Assembly: GCA_964452185.1 (NCBI GenBank)
Contig: CAYVKO010000008.1
Span: 1 to 30,778 of the forward strand
DNA from: SW-6-46-9 sp964452185
Lineage (GTDB): Bacteria > Patescibacteriota > Minisyncoccia > Phycocordibacterales > SW-6-46-9
Reading direction: 5' to 3'
Length of the DNA: 30,778 nt
Under the pieces are notes generated by a model. The model saw only the letters and a program-made list of their open reading frames with translations. It had not been told where the DNA came from and did no database searches. The position numbers were made by a program, and so were the translations under genes. This document shows, in pieces, positions 8,545 to 15,756 of the stretch; positions within the stretch are counted from its first letter, which is position 1, and every line of letters begins with the position of its first letter.

Positions 8545-10265
8545 TAGTTTGTGCTAGTAGCTGCACGTTCGGCAGAGTCAGTAAAGATGTTCCATAGTCG
8601 ATCAGTTTCTGTGTACCATTTTCCAACTTGTGTGAACCTGTCGGCTGGTACGGTAAGTGGTGGCACTGACATATTCTCTAACTCATCCGGAACCACGTAA
8701 ATAAAATCTGGTGAAAAGACAAAGGCAGCTGGCTGATCTTCTTTCACTAACGTAAAAAACTGCTCTCGTAATTCAGTGGCTTCTTCCCGGTCTCGAGTTT
8801 GTCGTAGATTGGTCAAAATGTCGTCAGCCTGAACACTAGTATACATACTCAAGTTCAGTCCGGGATCCTCTCGAGAAGATGAATGCCAGAAAGGATACAA
8901 GTTGTCATTATGGTTGATCGACTGACCGAAAAGCAAAGTTTCGTACTGGCGCGGCCGGATCACGTTTCGTGACAAGTTTGATATTTCTCGAGCGTCCACA
9001 TTCACGTTTATTCCAAGTTCTTCCCACTGGTTAGATATGATATCAGCAGTATTATTCAGTGTAGATATGTTAGCAGTGGTTAGCGTAATGTCCAGACTTT
9101 GGCCGTCTTTTGTCCTGACCCCATCTTCCATCGTCCAACCGGCAGATTCTAGTTGTTGATTGGCTTGTTCTAAACGCTCTTCTTCACCAAGAGTCTCATC
9201 TTCAGACTGAATAGTTTGGTCAGGGCTTGGAGCATCAATGGCTGATCCGTATCCTGATAAAGCCTCCTCTACAACACGGTGTTTTGGGATTGCTGTTGCC
9301 AGTGCGCGCCGGACAGATAGATCAACCAGCGCCTCATTTCTGTTCTGGTTAAAAAAGACTGAGAAAACACGTCGTAGAGTGTGTGTTGTGACGCGTTCAC
9401 CTTGATCCGATAGGTCTTTTGCATAGCCAGGATTAATACCGTACGTCGCTTCAATCTCACCCTGGTTGAAAGCTTGTTGTCTGTCGGTGTTGTCTGCAAA
9501 AAACTTAACCGTAATCGTTTCCAGGGGTGGTGTGTCTTGATGGTAGTCCTGGAAGTTTGTTAGTTCATACTCTGTGGGAACCCCTTCAGCGTTCCTGTTG
9601 GTTTCAACCACTCTGTATGGACCGGCTCCGACTGGATTTGTGTTTCGGCTGGCAAACGGAAAACTGTCAACTGATTCTTCTTCCCACAGGTGTTTAGGCA
9701 GGATTCCGATTGTGGTGTTGTAAACGAAACCTCCAAAATTCTCGGAGAGGATAAACCGAACAGTGCGAGGTCCGTCAGACTCAACACTGACACCACCCCA
9801 GTCATCCTGGTGCGGGCTGTTTACCTGCTGATCTTTAACTTTGTTGATTGTATAAACAACATCTTCTGCTCGCACCGGATGACCGTCGTGGAATCGCGCA
9901 TCTTCCTGAATGGTGAAGGTGTAGATAAGTCCGTCGTCTGATACAGACATCTCTTCAGCCAGGTCAGGGACAGCGTTACCTTCTTGGTCTAGTTTCATCA
10001 GTCCGGCATAGACAAGCGCGGAAAGATCACGATCAGCATTAGTGGTAGCTAGTACCGGATTGATATAGCGAGGGAATCCGACCACACCCTCAACAAGTTC
10101 ACCACCTTCGGCCGGGATAGCTGTCGAAACCCTCTGTTGGAGTTCGCCGGCCACTATTATACCGCTTACAATCAGTACGACTGTAAACACACCTAAAATA
10201 AGCCGATCCAGCAGTGAGAATTTTTTATAGACTCGTCGTAAACGAGTAAAGTTGAGTCTGCTCAT
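8544..10265 (-). CDS. Membrane-anchored family 5 (peptide/nickel-type) solute-binding protein
   Basis: A 573-residue extracytoplasmic solute-binding protein of the OppA/DppA family. Visible family features are GGxLVEGVVGFPRYINPVL near the start, LVYAGLMKLDQEGNAVPDLAE, FHDGHPVRAEDVVYTINKV and the late FSPDFIYVVP segment. The N-terminus has a basic stretch (RLRRVYKK) followed by one hydrophobic helix at about residues 19-40. There is no lipobox Cys, so the protein is probably held by an uncleaved anchor rather than as a lipoprotein. No permease or ATPase genes lie in the window. It sits 36 bp downstream of secG and probably shares its transcript, an arrangement I associate with Parcubacteria. 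The ligand is unknown; peptides are the family default. Confidence 0.88.
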   Translation of the reverse strand: MSRLNFTRLRRVYKKFSLLDRLILGVFTVVLIVSGIIVAGELQQRVSTAIPAEGGELVEGVVGFPRYINPVLATTNADRDLSALVYAGLMKLDQEGNAVPDLAEEMSVSDDGLIYTFTIQEDARFHDGHPVRAEDVVYTINKVKDQQVNSPHQDDWGGVSVESDGPRTVRFILSENFGGFVYNTTIGILPKHLWEEESVDSFPFASRNTNPVGAGPYRVVETNRNAEGVPTEYELTNFQDYHQDTPPLETITVKFFADNTDRQQAFNQGEIEATYGINPGYAKDLSDQGERVTTHTLRRVFSVFFNQNRNEALVDLSVRRALATAIPKHRVVEEALSGYGSAIDAPSPDQTIQSEDETLGEEERLEQANQQLESAGWTMEDGVRTKDGQSLDITLTTANISTLNNTADIISNQWEELGINVNVDAREISNLSRNVIRPRQYETLLFGQSINHNDNLYPFWHSSSREDPGLNLSMYTSVQADDILTNLRQTRDREEATELREQFFTLVKEDQPAAFVFSPDFIYVVPDELENMSVPPLTVPADRFTQVGKWYTETDRLWNIFTDSAERAATSTN

Positions 10266-10301
10266 GATTTATTTTAGTGGGGTAGAGTAAAGGTGAGTGA
10301 A

Positions 10302-10523
10302 TTACAAGACAAAAGAGAGGAAGGAAGCAACAACAAGCAGGACAGCTATTACTATAGTTGCTTTGAAGAGAGTTAATTCAAAACCGCGACGAGTGCGTCC
10401 GGTTGAACCAGAATCACCACCGCCAAAGACCGCACCTAAACTGGCGTCGGTTTGCTGCATAAGTATGACGGTAATAAGTATCACCGACAGAAATATTTGT
10501 ATGTAGGGAAGAATGGAGGCCAT
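10302..10523 (-). CDS. secG: Preprotein translocase subunit SecG
   Basis: A 73-residue protein with two hydrophobic helices (about residues 7-23 and 53-72) joined by a Gly-rich loop with GAVFGGGDSG, the SecG hallmark, followed by TGRTRRGFELTLFKAT. SecG assists SecYE in protein export at the cytoplasmic membrane. The ATG at 10523 lies just below a good sigma-70-like promoter (10542-10569). First gene of a probable two-gene operon with the anchored solute-binding protein. Confidence 0.95.
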   Translation of the reverse strand: MASILPYIQIFLSVILITVILMQQTDASLGAVFGGGDSGSTGRTRRGFELTLFKATIVIAVLLVVASFLSFVL

Positions 10524-10541
10524 AGCGGGCTCGTAAGTCGG

Positions 10542-10569
10542 ATTGTAGCAGAACCAGATAATTTTTCAA
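10542..10569 (-). promoter_or_regulatory. secG: Sigma-70-like promoter of secG
   Basis: On the minus strand TTGAAA (10564-10569) and TACAAT (10542-10547) are separated by 16 bases, upstream of the secG ATG at 10523. Confidence 0.7.
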
Positions 10570-10636
10570 TAGCAAACGTCTTTTGTTAAATATTGTTAAT
10601 TAAACTCAACACCTAATATGAGCCACGAAGTGTTCG

Positions 10637-10665
10637 TTGACGCAAGCTAATCTTGGGCGTATAAT
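10637..10665 (+). promoter_or_regulatory. Sigma-70-like promoter of groES-groEL
   Basis: TTGACG (10637-10642) and a perfect TATAAT (10660-10665) with the ideal 17-base spacer. Transcription would start near 10672, giving a leader of about 78 bases before groES. No CIRCE operator (TTAGCACTC-N9-GAGTGCTAA) is present, so classical HrcA control is not supported. Confidence 0.85.
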
Positions 10666-10696
10666 ATGCCCTGCTTTGGAAGTGAATAGCTTCTTC

Positions 10697-10716
10697 ATGT
10701 GTGTTGCCACACACAT
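10697..10716 (+). promoter_or_regulatory. Hairpin in the groES 5' leader
   Basis: Perfect 8-bp inverted repeat ATGTGTGT / ACACACAT with a TGCC loop, about 25 bases downstream of the predicted transcription start and 33 bases before the groES ATG. There is no T-run behind it, so it is not a terminator. It could stabilise the mRNA, act as a temperature-sensitive element, or bind a regulator. Confidence 0.5.
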
Positions 10717-10749
10717 TATTCATCATGTAAATTTCAACTAACTTTATTT

Positions 10750-11070
10750 ATGGCAAAAAACACAACTGATCCAGAAATTACACCTTTAAATGACCGAGTG
10801 CTTGTACGAGAAGAAGAGGAAGAGAAAGAGGAAGAGAAAACTGAGGCTGGAATTATCATACCTGAAACGGTAGAAGACGACGAGCACAGTGCTACCAACC
10901 GCGGCGAAGTAGTAGCGGTTGGAGAAGGCAAGATGGAAGACGGGGAGCGTGTTCCGGTACCGGTATCGGTCGGTGACACAGTACTTTTTTCTTGGGGTGA
11001 CAAACTAACAATTGATGGTGAAGACTATCATATTGTAGAAAGCACAAATATTCTCGCGATAGTGGAGTAA
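10750..11070 (+). CDS. groES: Co-chaperonin GroES
   Basis: A 106-residue GroES (Cpn10), the lid of the GroEL folding chamber. Family blocks are PLNDRVLVREEE, the mobile-loop region EAGIIIPETVEDDEHSATNRGEVVAVGEG, VGDTVLFSWG and the C-terminal YHIVESTNILAIVE. The stretch before the mobile loop (EEEEEKEEEKTE) is unusually acidic and slightly longer than in typical GroES. I chose the ATG at 10750 because it gives the standard MAKN..ITPLNDRVLV start; a GTG at 10699 lies inside the leader hairpin. No Shine-Dalgarno sequence is visible. groEL follows 40 bp downstream. Confidence 0.95.
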   Translation: MAKNTTDPEITPLNDRVLVREEEEEKEEEKTEAGIIIPETVEDDEHSATNRGEVVAVGEGKMEDGERVPVPVSVGDTVLFSWGDKLTIDGEDYHIVESTNILAIVE

Positions 11071-11110
11071 GGTAGTATTATTAACTTTATCTTAGATCGA
11101 TCTAACAAAT

Positions 11111-12781
11111 ATGAGTAAGAACGTTATATTCAATGAGCAAGCACGTCGCAAGCTCAAGAGTGGAGTAGACAAGATCGCAGATGCAGTACGTGTAACGATT
11201 GGACCGCGAGGACGCAACGTTGCACTTGATAAAGGGATGGGAGCTCCGACGATTACTAATGACGGAGTTTCTATAGCAAAAGAGATCTCACTTGAGAACA
11301 AATTCGAGAACATGGGGTCTGAAATCATCAAAGAGGTTGCCGAGAAGACCAACACAGCAGCTGGTGACGGTACCTCAACATGTACGATCTTGGCGCACGC
11401 TATGGTAACTGAAGGTATGAAGCGTACAACGCTTGGAGCGAATGCGATGGCAATTCGGGACGGAATCGAAGCAGCTTCAGAAGACGCGATCGAAGAACTA
11501 AAGGAAAGAGCAACAAATGTTCGCGGTGATGACATTGAGCAAGTTGCATCAATCGCAGCTGAATCTGAAGAACTGGGAGAAATTATTGCAGACACAATAG
11601 ACAAAGTGGGTAAAGACGGCGTTGTAACCGTTGAAGAATCACGCTCACTTGGTCTTGAGTCAGAAGTTGTTGAAGGTCTGGAGTTTGACCAAGGGTTTGT
11701 TTCTCCGTATATGGTGACTGATTCTGAGCGTATGGAGGCTATATATGAAGATGCTGCAGTGCTTATAACTGACCAGAAGATTTCCAGTGCGAAGAAAATC
11801 CTTCCACTTCTGGAGAATCTCGCTCAGGGTGGCCAAAAAGAACTGGTGATTATCGCTGACGAGATCGAAGGTGAAGCACTTGCAACCTTTGTTGTTAACA
11901 AGTTGCGAGGTGGCTTCAACGTACTAGCTATTGAAGCACCAGGCTTTGGCGATTCCAAGTCCGCTAAGCTTGAAGACATTGCGACAGTGGTTGGTGCTGA
12001 GGTGATTGCTGAAGATCGCGGACAGACTCTAGATAACGCGACTGAGGCGATGCTTGGTACGGCTAACAAGATTATTGCCACTGAAGATAAAACAACAATC
12101 GTTGATGGAGCTGGTACTAAGAAGGATATTGAGGCTCGTGCAGAAAAACTCCGTAAACAAGCAGACAACTCCGACAGTGACTTCACTCGCGAAAAACTCG
12201 AGAAGCGAGCGGCTTCACTAACAGGTGGTGTGGCTGTAATTCGAGTTGGTGCTGCTACTGAAACAGAGATGAAGTATCTCAAGCTGAAGATTGAGGATGC
12301 AGTGAACGCAACGAAGGCGGCTATTGAAGAAGGTGTTGTTGCTGGAGGAGGTGCAGCACTTGTGAAAGTAGGCAAGAGTCTTCGTCAGAAAGCTGAAGAC
12401 ATGAATGAAGGTGATGACTTTATGGCCGGATACATGATTCTGACTCGAGCTCTTGACGCACCGCTCAAGCAGATTGTTAAAAACGCCGGAAACGAAGAGT
12501 CATCTGGTGTCTTGCATGAAGTGCGTGTTGGCAAGCGAGGATACGATGCGAAGAATGATGAAGTGGTAGACAACATCACTTCTGAAGGCATTATCGATCC
12601 AGCGAAAGTGACACGAAGCGGTATAGAAAACGCTGCTTCAGCTGCTGCTATTCTACTCACTACAGAAGCGGCTGTAGCAGAGAAGGAAAGTGACGACGAT
12701 GATGAAGGTGGCGGTCAGCCTGGTGGTATGCCAGCTGGCGGCATGGGTGGTGGTATGCCGGGTATGGGGGGCATGATGTAA
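11111..12781 (+). CDS. groEL: Chaperonin GroEL
   Basis: A 556-residue type I chaperonin of full length. Key blocks are VTIGPRGRNVALDKG, TITNDGVSIAKEI with the catalytic-region Asp, and AGDGTSTCTILA near residues 84-95 in the ATP site. It also has ERMEAIYEDAAVLITDQKIS, the apical-domain segment GEALATFVVNKLRGGFNVLAIEAPGFG, and VVAGGGAALV. The tail is the usual Gly/Met-rich GGM repeat. It folds cytoplasmic proteins with GroES in an ATP-driven cycle. The gene lies 40 bp after groES, has no visible Shine-Dalgarno sequence, and ends just before a strong terminator. Confidence 0.98.
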   Translation: MSKNVIFNEQARRKLKSGVDKIADAVRVTIGPRGRNVALDKGMGAPTITNDGVSIAKEISLENKFENMGSEIIKEVAEKTNTAAGDGTSTCTILAHAMVTEGMKRTTLGANAMAIRDGIEAASEDAIEELKERATNVRGDDIEQVASIAAESEELGEIIADTIDKVGKDGVVTVEESRSLGLESEVVEGLEFDQGFVSPYMVTDSERMEAIYEDAAVLITDQKISSAKKILPLLENLAQGGQKELVIIADEIEGEALATFVVNKLRGGFNVLAIEAPGFGDSKSAKLEDIATVVGAEVIAEDRGQTLDNATEAMLGTANKIIATEDKTTIVDGAGTKKDIEARAEKLRKQADNSDSDFTREKLEKRAASLTGGVAVIRVGAATETEMKYLKLKIEDAVNATKAAIEEGVVAGGGAALVKVGKSLRQKAEDMNEGDDFMAGYMILTRALDAPLKQIVKNAGNEESSGVLHEVRVGKRGYDAKNDEVVDNITSEGIIDPAKVTRSGIENAASAAAILLTTEAAVAEKESDDDDEGGGQPGGMPAGGMGGGMPGMGGMM

Positions 12782-12809
12782 GGTTCCTCAAGATAAACCA
12801 CTTAAATAC

Positions 12810-12834
12810 AAAGGTCGCCTTGTGGCGGCCTTTT
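12810..12834 (+). terminator. Rho-independent terminator of groES-groEL
   Basis: AAAGG-t-CGCC / GGCG-g-CCTTTT with a TTGT loop, about 30 bases after the groEL stop. Confidence 0.85.
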
Positions 12835-12885
12835 GTAATGCGAATGTGCTACGGGATATAAAAATCAACAAAAAGCCATGAATCT

Positions 12886-12913
12886 TTGACAATTAGAATC
12901 ACTTGAATAAAAT
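12886..12913 (+). promoter_or_regulatory. Sigma-70-like promoter of the small membrane protein gene
   Basis: Consensus TTGACA (12886-12891), 16-base spacer, TAAAAT (12908-12913). It covers an in-frame TTG at 12903, which argues against that codon as the translation start and for the ATG at 12954. Confidence 0.75.
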
Positions 12914-12953
12914 AATCCGCACACTAGCTCCTTTGCAAAAAATAATCAGGACC

Positions 12954-13298
12954 ATGACTCCTCGTGTTTTCGATCCGGACACTTCGCCAAAGAGCTTCGG
13001 CGACCTTGCCCGCCGTTTTAAGCAGTATGTAAGCAGGTACCCGGACCACTTTACCCTCTTACTGGTTGCTTTCGTGTTGCTGGCTTTTATGGTTTTTGGT
13101 GGAAGTACAGCTTGGATTGTAGCAACCGGAGCGGCTTTTGTGGTTGGCCTTCTTGGCACTTTCGTTGCTTTTCTGTTATCTCGCCGACAGTATGAAAGCG
13201 AAGTAGCCTGGAGGGTGGTCACTGGGTTGGTTGCCGGATCCGGCGTCCATGTACTTTTTGGCGCCTTCGGATTATTTGTCGCTGTATTATTTGGTTAA
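12954..13298 (+). CDS. Small membrane protein of unknown function
   Basis: A 114-residue protein I do not recognise. A polar N-terminal part (MTPRVFDPDTSPKSFGDLARRFKQYVSRYPDHF) is followed by two close hydrophobic segments (TLLLVAFVLLAFMVFGG and AWIVATGAAFVVGLLGTFVAFLL), a short basic loop (SRRQYESEVAWR) and a last hydrophobic segment to the C-terminus. It is probably an inner-membrane protein with three helices. The frame extends to a TTG at 12903, but a consensus promoter overlaps that codon, so the ATG at 12954 (AGGA just upstream) is preferred. It has its own promoter and a terminator at 13310-13340, so it appears monocistronic. Confidence 0.7.
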   Translation: MTPRVFDPDTSPKSFGDLARRFKQYVSRYPDHFTLLLVAFVLLAFMVFGGSTAWIVATGAAFVVGLLGTFVAFLLSRRQYESEVAWRVVTGLVAGSGVHVLFGAFGLFVAVLFG

Positions 13299-13309
13299 AG
13301 CAACACGCA

Positions 13310-13340
13310 AGCGTTACCTGAAATTTGGTAGCGCTTTTTT
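13310..13340 (+). terminator. Rho-independent terminator after the small membrane protein gene
   Basis: AGCG-t-TACC / GGTA-GCGCT with an 8-base loop and one bulged T, followed by a run of T. Confidence 0.7.
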
Positions 13341-13370
13341 ATGTATTAGAGGTATGAGGTAGATTTTGTA

Positions 13371-13379
13371 TGCTAAAAT
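13371..13379 (+). promoter_or_regulatory. lemA: Extended -10 promoter upstream of lemA
   Basis: TGC-TAAAAT, an extended -10 form, 29 bases before the lemA ATG. No clear -35 element is seen, which extended -10 promoters can lack. Confidence 0.5.
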
Positions 13380-13408
13380 TTAACTGTATTACCATTTAAT
13401 CTTTCACT

Positions 13409-13969
13409 ATGTCTATAACTCTCATTGTAGTTCTGGTAATTCTGACACTCGTATTCTTTTACGGGATTTTTGAATACAACCAGTTCGTTAGTCAGCGAGC
13501 ACGAATTGAAGAAGCGTGGGCTGATATTGATGTGCAGCTCAAGCGTCGGTATGATCTAATTCCGAACCTGATGGATACGGTAAAGGGTTATATGGAGCAC
13601 GAAAAAGAAACCTTCCAGCAAGTGACTGAAGCACGTACGCAAGCAATGGAGGCTGAGTCTATTGAGGAACAGCAAGGGGCAGAGAATACACTGTCCGGTG
13701 CCCTCAAATCTTTGTTTGCCGTTTCGGAAGATTATCCTGAATTGAGAGCTACTGAAAACTTCCAAAAGTTCCAAGAAGAACTTGCCGACACTGAGAACAA
13801 GATTCAGGCAGCTCGTCGCTTCTACAACGCTAATGTACGTGACTACAACACTGACATTGATCAGTTTCCGCAAAATATAGTTGCTGATGTCTTTGGTTTC
13901 CAAAAGAGGGAATACTTCGAGCTTGAAGAAGAGTCTGGCGCACGTGAAAATGTAGACGTCGATTTTTAA
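13409..13969 (+). CDS. lemA: LemA family protein
   Basis: A 186-residue LemA family member of typical length. It has an N-terminal membrane helix (about residues 3-19), then YNQFVSQRARIEEAWADIDVQLKRRYDLIPNLMDTVKGY, the family signature block. The helical body follows with EKETFQQVTEARTQA, YPELRATENFQKFQEELADTENKIQAARRFYNANVRDYNTDI, and then FPQNIVADVFGFQKREYFE. The function is poorly defined: a membrane protein with an extended helical domain that is often encoded next to htpX. Here it starts a four-gene row with two DUF2207 proteins and HtpX, 28 bp before the first DUF2207 gene. No Shine-Dalgarno sequence is seen. Confidence 0.95.
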   Translation: MSITLIVVLVILTLVFFYGIFEYNQFVSQRARIEEAWADIDVQLKRRYDLIPNLMDTVKGYMEHEKETFQQVTEARTQAMEAESIEEQQGAENTLSGALKSLFAVSEDYPELRATENFQKFQEELADTENKIQAARRFYNANVRDYNTDIDQFPQNIVADVFGFQKREYFELEEESGARENVDVDF

Positions 13970-13997
13970 TTAAGCGGGAGCTTTTAGGGGCAAATAA

Positions 13998-15740
13998 ATG
14001 AGAATAAGCAAGGTAAGAATTGCAAAGTACACTATCACCGTCTTGGTTTGCCTGACGGCGTTTTTGGGGTTGGCTTCAACAGCAGTAGCAGAAGAGGTAG
14101 AGTCATTTAGTGCGGATATCACGGTGAACTCAGATTCTTCTATTACCGTTACGGAAACTATCCGGTATGACTTTGAGGATCTTGAGCGGCACGGTATTTT
14201 TCGGAACATTCCGGTAAGCTACGAAACAAACACTGGAAATCGCCGAATTTTTGTAGACGTTGTATCTGTTGCTCGAGAAGGTAATTCGGCTGAGTATTCT
14301 ACGTCACGAAGTGGTGATGACTTGGAAATAAAGGTTGGAGATCCGGATCGTGAAATTACCGGATCACACATGTATAAAATTATCTACGAGGTGCGCGGAG
14401 CACTAAACTATTTTGAGGACACTGCAGAGCTTTACTGGAATGTTACAGGATCACAGTGGGAGGTGCCAATCCAGCAAGCTCAAGCTTTAGTGAATTTACC
14501 GGACGAGGTTGCTTCAGGGGATTTGCAAACTGCTTGTTACAGCGGTCCTGTCGGGTCTGACCAGGAATGTGCATCTATCCAGGCATCCACTTCGACTGTT
14601 ACGGCTCGTGCCGGCACACTTCCAAGCGGAGAGGGGTTAACTGTGGCGGTTCGGTTTCCGGATACGCTAGTCGAAGAACCTGGATGGTTTACACAGGCTA
14701 AATGGTGGTTGTCGGCCAACTTCATTGTACTTTTTCCATTTGGCATATTCTTCCTTATGGTCTACCTCTGGTACACTCGCGGTCGTGATCCGGAGGGGCG
14801 AGGTACCATCATGGCACGATACACTCCGCCCGAAGAAATGAAGCCGACCATGATAGGTTCTTTGATTGACGAAAAAGTACACGACAAGGATATTACTGCC
14901 GGTATCATCTACTTAGCGAAACATGGATATCTGCGCTTACGGCGCCTTGAAGGAACAAAACTCATGGTATTTAACACCGTAGACTATGAGCTAACCTTAG
15001 AGGAAGATGTAGAGTCAATCCCAACAGAAACCGAGAAAGATATAGCTGAGATAATATTTGGTAGCGAAGCCGAAGCAGGGAAGACCGTCAATATTTCGGA
15101 TCTAAAGGATGACACTTCAGTTGCAAAGAAAATAAAAAACCTCAAGGATGATGTCTACAAGCGAATGGTCGAACGAGAGCTCTTTGCTAAAAATCCTCGT
15201 AAGGTCATCGGTTGGTACTGGGGTATTGGCTTTGCGGCGATTTGGGTTCTGGTGATACTGGCCGGATTTACAGGAGCTTCTTTTGTGTCGGTTATAGCCG
15301 GTATCGTTTCCGGCATGATCATTGTTGCTTTTGGGTACTTTATGCCCCAGAAGACGAAAAAAGGAGTATTAACACACGAACATCTTCAGGGCTTTAAGCA
15401 CTTCCTTACTCTTACTCAAAAGGAGCGTATGGAATTTCACGATGCACCTGAACGCAGTCCTGAGGAATTTATGGAATACTTACCACATGCAATAGCATTA
15501 GGTGTTGAGGAAGAGTGGGCTGAGCAGTTTTCTGACATTTACATTACTACACCGGATTGGTATGAAGGTGATGTTTCTGGTCGAGTGGCAGCGACAGCGT
15601 TAGCCAGCGACCTATCCGATGCTACAGGCGGTATCGCGAAAGGGGTTAGTTCTGCAGCTTCGGCAGCGGATGGCAGTTCTGGAGTATCTGGCGGTGCTTC
15701 TGGTGGTGGTATGGGTGGAGGAGGTGGTGGTAGTTGGTAA
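13998..15740 (+). CDS. DUF2207 membrane protein (first copy, Gly-rich tail)
   Basis: A 580-residue DUF2207 protein. The N-terminal signal peptide (hydrophobic residues about 8-26) probably ends at STAVA|EE. The extracytoplasmic domain starts with FSADITVNSDSSITVTETIRYDF and HGIFRNIP, the family hallmark. A membrane helix (LSANFIVLFPFGIFFLMVYLWYTRGRDPEG) leads to a cytoplasmic part with PTMIGSLIDEKVHDKDITAGIIYLAKHGYLRL, a winged-helix-like block. Two more helices and a C-terminal domain follow, and the tail is Gly-rich (GGASGGGMGGGGGGSW). The molecular role is unknown. Its place between lemA and htpX suggests a part in membrane-protein quality control, which is inference. The start has AGGGG 6-7 bases upstream, one of the few plausible ribosome binding sites here. 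Confidence 0.9.
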   Translation: MRISKVRIAKYTITVLVCLTAFLGLASTAVAEEVESFSADITVNSDSSITVTETIRYDFEDLERHGIFRNIPVSYETNTGNRRIFVDVVSVAREGNSAEYSTSRSGDDLEIKVGDPDREITGSHMYKIIYEVRGALNYFEDTAELYWNVTGSQWEVPIQQAQALVNLPDEVASGDLQTACYSGPVGSDQECASIQASTSTVTARAGTLPSGEGLTVAVRFPDTLVEEPGWFTQAKWWLSANFIVLFPFGIFFLMVYLWYTRGRDPEGRGTIMARYTPPEEMKPTMIGSLIDEKVHDKDITAGIIYLAKHGYLRLRRLEGTKLMVFNTVDYELTLEEDVESIPTETEKDIAEIIFGSEAEAGKTVNISDLKDDTSVAKKIKNLKDDVYKRMVERELFAKNPRKVIGWYWGIGFAAIWVLVILAGFTGASFVSVIAGIVSGMIIVAFGYFMPQKTKKGVLTHEHLQGFKHFLTLTQKERMEFHDAPERSPEEFMEYLPHAIALGVEEEWAEQFSDIYITTPDWYEGDVSGRVAATALASDLSDATGGIAKGVSSAASAADGSSGVSGGASGGGMGGGGGGSW

Positions 15741-15756
15741 TATAGTATAGGTGGAC

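Noticed and set aside
10673..10749. CIRCE-type heat-shock operator before groES
   Set aside because: The 8-bp inverted repeat has a 4-base loop and a different sequence; it does not match CIRCE.
12903..12953. TTG start for the small membrane protein
   Set aside because: A consensus promoter (12886-12913) overlaps it, so the mRNA would begin after this codon.
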